A stretch of 44,782 nucleotides of DNA, from assembly GCA_022778745.1 (NCBI GenBank), contig JALFSR010000014.1:1-44782 (forward strand), written 5' to 3'. Shown one piece after another: positions 25,735 to 34,781 of the stretch. The DNA is from Clostridiales bacterium. Lineage in GTDB: Bacteria; Bacillota; Clostridia; Lachnospirales; Lachnospiraceae. Under the pieces are notes generated by a model. The model ran no database searches. It was not told where the DNA came from and was given only the letters and a program-made list of their open reading frames with translations. Numbering within the stretch: the first letter of the stretch is position 1; each line of letters begins with the position of its first letter. The translations under genes were made by a program, and so were the position numbers.

Positions 25735-26844
25735 TTAATCATATAATCTTGTCTGCAATTGATTTATCGTTTCCTGCCATTTCGGAACAAGCATTCCTTG
25801 TCCTCCAATATTATAATGCTCATAAAATCCATCATATGGAATTCGTTCTGATGTCCACTGATAAGAAAAGAAGTCTGGTATTTCCATTAATAACTCCATA
25901 AAATTCTCTCGTGGAATATTATAAACGACATATTGTGCCACTTGGTTTGCGATTGATGTGATATCTAAAAAACTTGCAGAACGTGCACTCTCAAGTACCG
26001 CACCAAGCACTCTTCGCTGTCGGTTGGAACGCTGGAAGTCGGCCCCAGCAAGGCTTCGAATACGAGCATATCCAAGTGCCTGCTTTCCAGTTAATACAAG
26101 CGAGCCATATGAATTTAATATCTCTGTATTTACTTCCAAACCAGCTGCTACATTCATCCCTCGAATATATTCATTCGCTTTTATCTGTTCTTCTTCGGTG
26201 ATTTCCATCGGCACACCGCCTAATATATTAATTACTGCTTCAAACCCTTGGAAATCTACACTGACATAATAGTCAATATCAATTTTAAAATTATCTTCTA
26301 TTACTTTTACTAAAAGAGGAGCTCCTCCGATTGCATGAGCCGCATTTAATTTATATGTGTCCATTCCATCAATTCCTACATAAAGATCACGTAAAAACGA
26401 TGTCATGGTTACTGTCTTCTTCGCTCGATTGGCAGAAACAAGTATCATACTGTCCGAATTGCCTGGAAAACTTTCATCTCGTTTATCTACACCAATCAGT
26501 AAAATATTTGTCACTTCTTCACTTGATCGTTTTTCTGCTCCATTATGAATATTATTCCATATATTTTGCTTAATCTCAGCTACCTTCTCTGGAGAAGCTG
26601 GCTGAATTTCTTCGATCTTTCCGTTGTTATCCATAATAGTTATTGGATCATAATTTTTTTCTTCTACATAATTCCCATTAATAACAATTTGCCCAGGATC
26701 AGGAACATAGTTTAACTTTCCAATTGTATGCATAAACAGCATATAACATCCGCCAAAAATAAACATAAAAAACATGCACATGCCTAGTAATATACTAACC
26801 ACTTTTCTTTTTATCCTATGTTCTCCAAGGAAATTATTTCCCAT
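25735..26844 (-). CDS. LCP-family (LytR-CpsA-Psr) glycopolymer ligase
   Basis: 369 residues. A short cytoplasmic start and one membrane helix (about 12-36: VVSILLGMCMFFMFIFGG) lead to an extracellular LCP domain. NILLIGVDKRDE, NSDSMILVS, TSFLRDLYVGIDG, KLNAAHAIGG and TGKQALGYARIRSLAGADFQ with RQRRVL hold the conserved Asp and Arg residues that bind the pyrophosphate of a lipid-linked glycan. LCP enzymes move completed glycopolymers onto peptidoglycan. ATG 26844 has GGAAGGA nine bases upstream; the GTG at 26862 is an alternative. It is one of two LCP genes in the locus and lacks the repeat-rich tail of the other. Confidence 0.92.
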   Translation of the reverse strand: MGNNFLGEHRIKRKVVSILLGMCMFFMFIFGGCYMLFMHTIGKLNYVPDPGQIVINGNYVEEKNYDPITIMDNNGKIEEIQPASPEKVAEIKQNIWNNIHNGAEKRSSEEVTNILLIGVDKRDESFPGNSDSMILVSANRAKKTVTMTSFLRDLYVGIDGMDTYKLNAAHAIGGAPLLVKVIEDNFKIDIDYYVSVDFQGFEAVINILGGVPMEITEEEQIKANEYIRGMNVAAGLEVNTEILNSYGSLVLTGKQALGYARIRSLAGADFQRSNRQRRVLGAVLESARSASFLDITSIANQVAQYVVYNIPRENFMELLMEIPDFFSYQWTSERIPYDGFYEHYNIGGQGMLVPKWQETINQLQTRLYD

Positions 26845-26930
26845 TTTTTCCATTCCTTCCACCGCTCTATTCGGTCTAATATTCTACTTCTATCTTATAT
26901 GAGAGAATCTTTTTACATGAAATTATTTTT

Positions 26931-26967
26931 TGTTACATAGGAAATTCATTGAATTTCCTATGTAACA
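26931..26967. repeat. perfect 37-nt palindrome
   Basis: TGTTACATAGGAAATTC (26931-26947) and its exact reverse complement (26951-26967) are separated by only three bases. It lies between the ChW hydrolase gene and the LCP gene. Neither strand has a U-tract after it, so it is a poor intrinsic terminator. A dimeric-protein binding site, a transcript-processing or stability hairpin, or a recombinase target are all open. Confidence 0.85.
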
Positions 26968-26999
26968 CAGTCAATTTCTCTCAATACAACTGTTTCTTA

Positions 27000-29516
27000 T
27001 TATTTTCTTTTCACATAAGCTTCTTTTGTACTAGAAGGTGCTGTCTCACCCTTCTTTACAAGCTGAATTTGCAATGCTTCCATACGCAGGCTCATTCCTG
27101 AGCTTCCTGAATAAGCACCATTCGATGCCCAGCCAAGCCATCCATAATTTTGAATATGTGTACGATAATAAATATCGTATTTTTCTGCAAGTTCCCCTGT
27201 CAATCGAATCCAGCATGCTTCAACACGAAGTCCCTTTCCAGTTGTGCCACATACTTTTCCTTCTGTTACAGGCTTCATCCATCCTTTATTTTGTACATGT
27301 GCAGCATAGGAAAGTCCTCCCTGCAGATTCGTATCTAATTTGATCCGCAAGCTTTCCATTCTAAGACCCAAACCAGTTGTACCGGCTTTTTCCCCTGATT
27401 CAACATAAGGCATCCATCCCTTATTCTGTACATGTGCAGAATAACTAATTAATGCAGTTTCAACAATCGGCAACTCATTGTCTGAATTATCTGGAATTTC
27501 TATTGAATCATTCGGAATATTGCCTTCTATTGAATCGTCTGGAACATTAAATTTTTTAATATCAAAGTTTTCTAATCGAGGTGCTATGTTATTCCATACA
27601 TTCACACAATCAATCCATGTCAACAGTGGATTTGTATAATCAAGTGTAGCTGGTGTATCAATATACTTTACGACATCCCAGATTTTACGTTTCTTGTCCG
27701 CCTGTTCGATATATCCGTCTTTATTTGTCCAGAGACCAAAATAAAATCCCTCATTAGTTTCAATACGATTATCTACATGTGCTCGAATAATAAATGCATC
27801 AATCATATCGTGTGATTCACTAATATAATACGCATATGCATAAGCCGCCGCCTGTGTCATCTGACTCTTCTCACTATCTTCTGGCTCCGCTGAAAATCCT
27901 TGTTCTGATAAAATAATTCTTGTATCTCTTCCAAAGTTCTTCTCAACATAGTTGGTCAGTACCTGAATATTTTTCATATTCACAATACGAGAATCTTCAC
28001 TGTCATTGACAAGTGACGGTTCATTATTCCAGAATGTCGGGTCTTTTAACATAAATGGATATGCATGATACGCAATATTCCAATTCACATCACCTTCTGC
28101 CTCAATCTTATCATCAAAGATATCTAATATCTCTCTTGTAGAAAATGCAATATGCGGATTATTTGGAATACTTCCCCAACAATAATCAAAGCTTAAATAT
28201 GTTCTGACATTACTGTAACAGCTCTTTAATGCATTATGGAAAATACGATATGTACGTGTCAGTTCGTTTACATAAGTATCAAGCGATACTGCTCCCATCC
28301 AGTTATAATACATTGGAGTATTCAGCTCATTTCCTAAAATCCAATTTACAATCTGTCCATATTGTCCATCCGTTCTTGTATAACGGCTTCCAAGAAATGT
28401 CATGATCGCTTCTACCCATTCTGCATCATTTTGATTAGAAGTATCCAATGCATAACAATTTGGATGATAGCTTCCAGTATCTAATGCAGCTTCATATAAT
28501 AATCCTTCCGAATTCGCATTTTTTCTAAGCAATATAATAAAGGATACTTGAATATTGTTTTCATAATAGCGTCTTAATAATGCATCATACGCATAAATGT
28601 ACGCTTCATTAAAATAATATGTTTTTCCCTTATAAGTATAAGCAATGCCTCCATTTAGACTAATCATCTCATCGACACAGAAATTAACAGCTGCATGTTT
28701 AATTCCTAACTCGACACTGTCTTCTACCATAGTTGCATTAGCCTGAAGTCCCTTTTTACTTGCTGTTTGAGGGAAAGCAAATGTATTCGCAGCAACAATT
28801 TCCGTATTTGTAATATACTTTGGAGCAGTAATTGCAGAATAAGAACTATCCGCATTCTTCACTGCTAATACAAATTTGGAAAATAATTTATAACTTGCTT
28901 CCTGTATATTACCAAGATCTGTCTGCATCGTGACAGTGGAAGCTGCCGCTGCCTGTGCTACTGGTACTTTTCCGTCCAATGTGTATTCATATGGTTTTAA
29001 TTCGATCAAGTATACCGTACCAACGGACTCTGGAACGGACGCCGTAACACAAACTTGATAACTGCCATTCATTGGCACAATTTCACATTTACTGATTCCT
29101 CCGATGTTATTTTGTCCTAGCTGATTGGACTGAACCAACAACTGATCTAGTCTTGCAGCATCTGCTTGTACATTTGCACGCTGTGCCTCTCCGTCTTCAC
29201 TTAATACACTGATTGACATCGGATCTTGGTCTAGTGTAATCGTAGACATGTTGTTATGAACAGAATCCATCTGCTCTCTTTGTGCATACAGCTCTTCTTC
29301 CAGTTCTTCTCTTGATTTTTCTTCTGTGCCGCTGACGATCGCTGTATTATTCTGTTCGTTTGCTACCTGAACAGAGTCAATATTCCATGACGCCGCCTCC
29401 GACGCTTTTACTGAGTTTGGAACCACAATGCTTCCAATTATTATAGTTCCAGTAAGCACTCCTGCTAAAATACGCCGAAGGCGGCTGCGATGATCGTCTC
29501 CTTCTAATGATCTCAT
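27000..29516 (-). CDS. secreted DUF5722-type glycoside hydrolase with three ChW repeats
   Basis: 838 residues. A basic start and hydrophobic helix (about 14-36, ending VKASEA) form a signal peptide. Residues ~60-130 are helical and polar. The central region (~240-640) looks like a TIM-barrel hydrolase of the DUF5722 group with candidate acid/base E397 in NWILGNELN and nucleophile E538 in RIILSEQGFS. A linker rich in Asp, Ser and Asn (~655-685) leads to three clostridial hydrophobic repeats (690-727, 735-772, 782-820), each with the H-x-QNxGW and G-(L/M)-x-LR-(M/V)-E core. ChW repeats are thought to bind wall or surface carbohydrate. Substrate is unknown; position between flippase and LCP genes suggests the locus's own polymer. 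AGGAGG precedes the ATG. Its leader carries alternative hairpins (29536-29582). Confidence 0.8.
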   Translation of the reverse strand: MRSLEGDDHRSRLRRILAGVLTGTIIIGSIVVPNSVKASEAASWNIDSVQVANEQNNTAIVSGTEEKSREELEEELYAQREQMDSVHNNMSTITLDQDPMSISVLSEDGEAQRANVQADAARLDQLLVQSNQLGQNNIGGISKCEIVPMNGSYQVCVTASVPESVGTVYLIELKPYEYTLDGKVPVAQAAAASTVTMQTDLGNIQEASYKLFSKFVLAVKNADSSYSAITAPKYITNTEIVAANTFAFPQTASKKGLQANATMVEDSVELGIKHAAVNFCVDEMISLNGGIAYTYKGKTYYFNEAYIYAYDALLRRYYENNIQVSFIILLRKNANSEGLLYEAALDTGSYHPNCYALDTSNQNDAEWVEAIMTFLGSRYTRTDGQYGQIVNWILGNELNTPMYYNWMGAVSLDTYVNELTRTYRIFHNALKSCYSNVRTYLSFDYCWGSIPNNPHIAFSTREILDIFDDKIEAEGDVNWNIAYHAYPFMLKDPTFWNNEPSLVNDSEDSRIVNMKNIQVLTNYVEKNFGRDTRIILSEQGFSAEPEDSEKSQMTQAAAYAYAYYISESHDMIDAFIIRAHVDNRIETNEGFYFGLWTNKDGYIEQADKKRKIWDVVKYIDTPATLDYTNPLLTWIDCVNVWNNIAPRLENFDIKKFNVPDDSIEGNIPNDSIEIPDNSDNELPIVETALISYSAHVQNKGWMPYVESGEKAGTTGLGLRMESLRIKLDTNLQGGLSYAAHVQNKGWMKPVTEGKVCGTTGKGLRVEACWIRLTGELAEKYDIYYRTHIQNYGWLGWASNGAYSGSSGMSLRMEALQIQLVKKGETAPSSTKEAYVKRK

Positions 29517-29535
29517 TTTTTTCCTCCTATTTTCC

Positions 29536-29582
29536 CACTTTTTATAGTCAAAAAGTGTCTCTCATTGCCGTGAGAAGCACTT
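29536..29582 (-). promoter_or_regulatory. mutually exclusive leader hairpins (possible attenuator)
   Basis: On the minus strand, 29571-29582 pairs with 29553-29564 (12 pairs, two mismatches) and is followed by a run of U, the form of an intrinsic terminator. The downstream arm 29550-29557 (CACTTTTT on the transcript) can instead pair perfectly with 29536-29543. The two stems share 29553-29557, so only one can form at a time. The second stem ends near the AGGAGG of the hydrolase gene. Confidence 0.5.
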
Positions 29583-29652
29583 CTTTCCTAACATAAATTC
29601 CCCTCATCATAACTACTTTTATGATATTTTACGTAAATTCCCTTACTCTATC

Positions 29653-29682
29653 AATTTACACCAATTTAGTGGACTATGTCAA
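29653..29682 (-). promoter_or_regulatory. promoter of the ChW hydrolase gene
   Basis: Minus-strand TTGACA (29677-29682, consensus), an 18-base spacer and TAAATT (29653-29658). It gives a leader of about 130 bases that includes the alternative hairpins. Confidence 0.65.
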
Positions 29683-29754
29683 GATATTCGACTATTTTCT
29701 CATGAGAAAATAAAGAAATCTTTCGTTTTTGTTTTTATTATTGATTATTATTTT

Positions 29755-31266
29755 TTATTTTTTTAGAATTTTTTTAAGTACATTCCAAAAATATTGAAAT
29801 TCTTTTGTTTTCCAAAAAAATATAAGATAAATAATATTTGGCACAAACACACAGATTACTGCACGAATGATTAAACCAATAATACCAGCCTGTCTTACTT
29901 TTTGTGCCAAAAACCATGTCGCAGCTCCTGCAATAACTGTCGCAGCTGTATAAATACAGTAATAAATTCCAAATTCAGATACTCTTCGTTTTAAACCATA
30001 CTTGTACAAAATATATGGTTCTACCCACGCTGAGACAAATGCCATACTAAGAATTGTTCCAAAGAAAATACCTGCAATTCCAATTTTTTGAACAAATGCA
30101 ATGGATAAAATCAAATTCATAACGCACTCTACAATCGCTTTATAACGATCATACCAAAATAATCCCATTGCATCTCGAAAAATTAATGTTGCACGTCTCA
30201 TTCCTGTCATATAAAAGTTCGCACACATCAAAAAGACAACGCCAATAGAAAACAACGATCCTTCTCCCATCCATATCGTAATAAATGGATTCAATAATGT
30301 AAAAAGACAAATCGTGCAAAAACTATAAATCCAAAATCCAATAAAATTAATCGCAAGATATGTGTTATGAATTTTTTCTGTTGATTCTTTTGCTCCCATA
30401 TTTCCTATACTTGCAATAACAGAGTTAAAAATTTGGCTCAAAATTCCATTAATCGCTGAGAGAATCAATTTGTAGTTTCCATAAAATCCTGCATTTACCA
30501 CACCAGTGAATGCAGAAAGAATCAAACTATCCGTACTATTCATTGCGACATCGCCCACTCGATGCATAAACATTGCTTTTATATTACGAAAAATTGTATT
30601 TTTTGTCTCACTATCCAATTGTGTTTTTTCTTTTTTCTTCAAATACGGATACATTTCTTCCGCTTTTTTGGAAATTAAATAGTTAATTAAAAAATTCACT
30701 ATAATTTGAATCACAAGATAAAGAATAAAACTCTTTGTTAAATAAAGAAAAACAACTTGAACAATCTGTTGGATTGATGTCAAAATATACTGATACAATG
30801 TTACAATATGCATATTTTGGTCAGCAATAATAATCGAACGCTTATAGGCATACAAATATGTAACAACTGTATTCAGCACATAGAGCAAATAAATAATTGT
30901 CAGATTTTGTCCGCCGTCTTCTCCCTTTGTCAGTACATACAAAAATGGTATGAGAGGAAGGCTTAATAATGTAATAACTGCCGCTACAATTAAATATGCT
31001 TTTTTATAAAGCTCCATTAACGCTTTTAACTTTGCCTCATCTCCATCAGCAAGCGGTTTATACATACTGTAAATAATCGCACTTCCAAATCCTAACTCTG
31101 CCAAAGAAAGTACCGTTAATGTCTGAGTAAATACAGTGTTAATACCAAGACATTGTTCTCCAAGCATAAGATTAAATACGGTACGTCCAATAAATGTCAA
31201 TAATATATTAATAATCTGAGTTCCAAATGTTACAATTGCATTTCGGATAGATTTTTTCGTTCTCAT
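29755..31266 (-). CDS. Wzx-like polysaccharide flippase
   Basis: 503 residues with about 12-14 membrane helices spread along the whole length and a basic loop near residues 200-215. The N-terminus (TFGTQIINILLTFIGRTVFN, then LGINTVFTQTLTVLSLAELG) is the usual opening of the oligosaccharide flippase branch of the MOP superfamily. It would move an undecaprenyl-linked repeat unit across the membrane. It lies 17 bases after the upstream GT2 gene and is the last assembly gene of the operon; the next gene has its own promoter. The very AT-rich DNA after its stop (29700-29760) may aid termination, though no stem is evident. Confidence 0.88.
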   Translation of the reverse strand: MRTKKSIRNAIVTFGTQIINILLTFIGRTVFNLMLGEQCLGINTVFTQTLTVLSLAELGFGSAIIYSMYKPLADGDEAKLKALMELYKKAYLIVAAVITLLSLPLIPFLYVLTKGEDGGQNLTIIYLLYVLNTVVTYLYAYKRSIIIADQNMHIVTLYQYILTSIQQIVQVVFLYLTKSFILYLVIQIIVNFLINYLISKKAEEMYPYLKKKEKTQLDSETKNTIFRNIKAMFMHRVGDVAMNSTDSLILSAFTGVVNAGFYGNYKLILSAINGILSQIFNSVIASIGNMGAKESTEKIHNTYLAINFIGFWIYSFCTICLFTLLNPFITIWMGEGSLFSIGVVFLMCANFYMTGMRRATLIFRDAMGLFWYDRYKAIVECVMNLILSIAFVQKIGIAGIFFGTILSMAFVSAWVEPYILYKYGLKRRVSEFGIYYCIYTAATVIAGAATWFLAQKVRQAGIIGLIIRAVICVFVPNIIYLIFFWKTKEFQYFWNVLKKILKK

Positions 31267-31283
31267 ACAATCTCCTCACTTTT

Positions 31284-32306
31284 TTATCTTTTATCTCGAT
31301 GCTTCCAGTGATAGAATGGATAAATCAATCCATAACATTTATTTTTAAGACTTTGGGCAATAATCTTTTCTTTGAATGAAAGTTTTTCCCACTGCGACTT
31401 TGCACATCGGAAATATTCTCGATCTTTTCGCAGCTCGTTCATTTGCTCATATACTGCCTTTTTGTTTTTTAATCCTGCCTGCGGATAGAATAAATAGCTA
31501 ATCGCTGTAGACATCATATCCACATAAGCGCTCTCATAATAGCTAATTCCATCTGCTGGCATTGGATCTACTTTTGATAAAGATTTGTACATACGCTTAA
31601 GCATAAATGTCTGCTGTGGATAATAATTTGGACAAAATGTACTTGTAATACTTCCGCTTCTTCTTAAATAATGATCATAAAGCGGTTCTGAAAGGCAAAA
31701 TACAGCATCTACCATATCCAGATAGTCCAAATTAAATGTCAGATCTTCTCCAATCTGCATCGTCTCCCGAAAACGTATTTGATGTTTGTTAATTGTTTCT
31801 TTTAAAAACAACTTATTCCACACAGCATGCAAAATTTGCGCCCGCAGCATCATATCTAAATGCAAATATTTTTCTTTTCCAAAAAATTCATGCTGCAGTC
31901 CATAAATTGTCTCAATCTCTTCTCCTGTCGCACTGTCCATATGGCGGAATCCACAGATAACAAGCTCTGCTTTACGCTCATTCATCGTGTGTACCATTGT
32001 TTCAATCATATGAGGCTGCATAAAATCATCGCTGTCAGAAAATACAATATAATCTCCTGATGCTGCCTCAATTCCCGCATTTCTTGCTGCGGAAACTCCC
32101 CTTTTCTCAATATGCATTATTTTTACTCGATCATCATTTGCAGCTAATTCTTTGCAAATCTCCCATGTTTGATCAGTAGAACCATTTTCAATAAAAATTA
32201 TTTCCAAATTTTGATAGCTTTGTTTCAAAATTGCTTTTGATGTGTCTGCTAGAAATTTCTCTGCATTATAAACTGGAACAATCACACTCACACATTGCGT
32301 CTCCAT
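31284..32306 (-). CDS. GT2-family glycosyltransferase
   Basis: 340 residues. The first ~110 residues are a GT-A fold: VSVIVPVYNAEKFL, ENGSTDQTW, GVSAARNAGIEAASGDYIVF and the metal-binding SDSDD. The C-terminal part is less conserved and lacks membrane helices. It should add one sugar to the lipid-linked repeat unit on the cytoplasmic face; donor and acceptor cannot be read. ATG 32306 has AGAGG seven bases before it; the longer frame to 32405 extends into the preceding gene and is not supported. It sits between the GT11 and flippase genes, 46 bases after GT11. Confidence 0.9.
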   Translation of the reverse strand: METQCVSVIVPVYNAEKFLADTSKAILKQSYQNLEIIFIENGSTDQTWEICKELAANDDRVKIMHIEKRGVSAARNAGIEAASGDYIVFSDSDDFMQPHMIETMVHTMNERKAELVICGFRHMDSATGEEIETIYGLQHEFFGKEKYLHLDMMLRAQILHAVWNKLFLKETINKHQIRFRETMQIGEDLTFNLDYLDMVDAVFCLSEPLYDHYLRRSGSITSTFCPNYYPQQTFMLKRMYKSLSKVDPMPADGISYYESAYVDMMSTAISYLFYPQAGLKNKKAVYEQMNELRKDREYFRCAKSQWEKLSFKEKIIAQSLKNKCYGLIYPFYHWKHRDKR

Positions 32307-32352
32307 ACGTTTTCCTCTTTCCCTTGCTCTTATTTGTTTTGTGTCGCTACTC

Positions 32353-33309
32353 TTATTTGTCTTGCGTTTCTTTGTCCGGATCAAGCAAAATCCAATCAGC
32401 ACCAATCAGCGCAGTTTGGAAACGACTGTTATACCACCGATTTGGACTCACAACAATCTTTTGTTCATTACGGCTTAAATACTGTGCCCACCAGCTAAAT
32501 GTACTGTTTGATAAAACAAAATGCTTACAAGAATACATCATACGCAGTTTTTCTTGAACTGTATCATCCCCATCTTCATAATAAACTGGATATGGAAAGT
32601 CCATATGCTTCTTAATCCACGGAATATCATCAGAAAATATAATAAAACATGGATCTTTTACTCGATTTGCAATTTCCTGCATTCCTCTGTAATAATAGCT
32701 TTTTGTACATACATCATATACTTCTTTAAACTTTTTATTTTCCACAAAATCGCCTCTGCGAATTGTCACACAGACAGAATTTGTATTCTCAATGACTTCA
32801 TATAATTTTCGATTTTTCTCTGCCGGCGCATCAATCGGAGTAAACTCTTCTAATAACTGCGGACGAATTGCATTAAAATATTTATCACACTCACAGCATC
32901 CGATAATAAATTTATCTTTTGCTTTTGTTGGCTTATAATCATAATATCCCATATGCAGTCCGTAAATTCCAAGATGTCCCATCAACCCTTGCCATTTTAT
33001 CTGAAACTGATAACGCTTATAAAAATCATCATCATATTTATGACTAATTGTAAAATAAATCGCTGCCGCAACACGCTGAATCAGGTTCGTGCGTTCTCTC
33101 ATCAAAGAAGAGTTTCCGTGATATGTCTCATATTGTTTTACATGAAAATATTTAAGCGAATTTTCCCATCCTTTTGCTGGATCATACTGACGTTCAATAT
33201 CTTTAAATGAAAACAGCAAGGGCTCGCCGTATTGTTCCTGCAAAGCCCTCGCATAAGCATATCGAAACATTTGATTTCCTAAACGGCCAATTATTTCTGT
33301 ACAAATCAT
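32353..33309 (-). CDS. GT11 alpha-1,2-fucosyltransferase-like protein
   Basis: 318 residues. GT11 hallmarks are present: the N-terminal GRLGNQMFRYAYARAL, the GDP-fucose-binding segment VTIRRGDF, and VLSNSTFSWWAQYLS near the C-terminus. The family transfers fucose from GDP-fucose, usually in alpha-1,2 linkage to galactose. This predicts fucose in the polymer, possibly as an H-antigen-like cap. The ATG overlaps the polymerase stop (ATGA), and AAAGGGAT serves as ribosome binding site. GDP-fucose synthesis genes (gmd, fcl or fkp) are not in the window. Other deoxysugar donors cannot be excluded. Confidence 0.9.
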   Translation of the reverse strand: MICTEIIGRLGNQMFRYAYARALQEQYGEPLLFSFKDIERQYDPAKGWENSLKYFHVKQYETYHGNSSLMRERTNLIQRVAAAIYFTISHKYDDDFYKRYQFQIKWQGLMGHLGIYGLHMGYYDYKPTKAKDKFIIGCCECDKYFNAIRPQLLEEFTPIDAPAEKNRKLYEVIENTNSVCVTIRRGDFVENKKFKEVYDVCTKSYYYRGMQEIANRVKDPCFIIFSDDIPWIKKHMDFPYPVYYEDGDDTVQEKLRMMYSCKHFVLSNSTFSWWAQYLSRNEQKIVVSPNRWYNSRFQTALIGADWILLDPDKETQDK

Positions 33310-34739
33310 TTCGATCCCTTTCCTCTTCCTCTCTGTTGTTCTGCATCCTTTTTTATGAAATAAATTAAATATCCGAGCAATGCCCAAAACAAATATGTAT
33401 TTGGATTATTTACATATAAAATTTGAGATACAAACATACTCGAAATTCCAATCGTCATACAACTACAAAACAATACTACATCAATCATCCAATGTTCTTC
33501 TTTTATTTTACTAAAATTTTTACAGAAAAATACTATTGTACCAATGACAAAACAAGCTAATAAACTAATGCCAATAATTCCCTGGCTTGCAAGTGTGTCC
33601 ATGAGCATATTATGCATCGCATCAAAGTCTCCGTATTCATTATTCACTTCTAATATATAAGTACCTGGAAGCTGATCTTTTGCATATGGAACAATATTTC
33701 TAAAACCAACACCAAATATAGGGCGAGAAAGAAAGATCTCCATCGCACTTTTCCAAATAGAAAAACGACGGTTGCTGATATCGCCTCCTGTCGCCTCCAT
33801 ATCTCCCTCACGGCTGATTGTCGGCTCTTTAATTATATTTTCGTCTCCTGATTGTTCGGCTCTTTGTTCCATGTAGATATTATAACTATTAATCAATACT
33901 TTTGATCCTGCAAACATCGCCCCAACTGTAATAATAACTGATGCTGCTGCAACGAGAACAGGAAGTTTTTTTGCTTTTTTTAAATAATATAGACCAACAA
34001 ATGCTCCCGTTCCACACATCGCAGCAATCAAGCCACTTCTTGATACAGAAAATACGATAAATAAATATTGGAATGCAATCGTAACACAAAGTGCAGCTTT
34101 GATCCATTTCTTTTTTGTATTCATTATTAAATAAAGTGCCAATAACAATCCTACTGCTGACGTAACCGCCCCATAGTTTGGATCTGCATGAAGCCCATGC
34201 AGTCTTCCCCATTCAGTCATACCAATGCGATGAACTTGTCCATCTGCTGCCTCATGCCAAAATCCTTTGTTCTGCATGAGCATAGTAATTCCGATGATAT
34301 TATAAATAGTAAGTACTACAATAGCGATGTATGCAATAATATAAAGTTCTTTTTTTATCTCACCGAACTCTCTCTTTGCGTCAAACGCATACAATAAACC
34401 AAACTGAAATAATAACCAGATAAAATATTGCGCGCTTTCAAATAGTCCATAGCGGAAATTTACTAACGCAGTCAATGCATAACTTCCAATAAATGCAATT
34501 AAGCATAATACATTTGGAAATTTAATATAATCTTTTATTCGGATTAATCGTGTGATTCCCATTAGACCGCCAAAAAGAAGCGTAAGACAGAGTGTGACAT
34601 TCATAATGTTTTCTCCTGCAAAATATGCATTAAATGCCATTAATAAATGCACAAGATAACATGCCTTAAATATAATTTCTAAATTCGGTATGAAACAATC
34701 AAACTTTCTCTCAGAACAACCCGTTTTTTCTGTTTTCAT
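33306..34739 (-). CDS. Wzy/O-antigen-ligase-like polymerase
   Basis: 477 residues with about 11-12 membrane helices. A large extracytoplasmic loop at about 280-370 contains SRPIFGVGFRN and DAMHNMLMDTLASQGIIG, the Wzy_C/WaaL-type pattern with a conserved His. FSVSRSGLIAAMCGTGAF is also typical of this superfamily. It would polymerise flipped repeat units. Sequence divergence between Wzy and ligase branches prevents finer assignment, but a flippase, initiating transferase and LCP ligases in the same operon favour polymerase. It overlaps the GT11 gene by four bases, so the two are translationally coupled. Confidence 0.85.
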   Translation of the reverse strand: MKTEKTGCSERKFDCFIPNLEIIFKACYLVHLLMAFNAYFAGENIMNVTLCLTLLFGGLMGITRLIRIKDYIKFPNVLCLIAFIGSYALTALVNFRYGLFESAQYFIWLLFQFGLLYAFDAKREFGEIKKELYIIAYIAIVVLTIYNIIGITMLMQNKGFWHEAADGQVHRIGMTEWGRLHGLHADPNYGAVTSAVGLLLALYLIMNTKKKWIKAALCVTIAFQYLFIVFSVSRSGLIAAMCGTGAFVGLYYLKKAKKLPVLVAAASVIITVGAMFAGSKVLINSYNIYMEQRAEQSGDENIIKEPTISREGDMEATGGDISNRRFSIWKSAMEIFLSRPIFGVGFRNIVPYAKDQLPGTYILEVNNEYGDFDAMHNMLMDTLASQGIIGISLLACFVIGTIVFFCKNFSKIKEEHWMIDVVLFCSCMTIGISSMFVSQILYVNNPNTYLFWALLGYLIYFIKKDAEQQRGRGKGSK

Positions 34740-34781
34740 AAATAATTATTCTCCTCTAAACCAAATCATTCTCCCTTAATC

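Noticed and set aside
29536..29582. CRISPR-like repeat
   Set aside because: The repeated CACTT/AAGTG units are arms of two alternative hairpins, not regularly spaced direct repeats with spacers. No CRISPR array was seen anywhere in the window.
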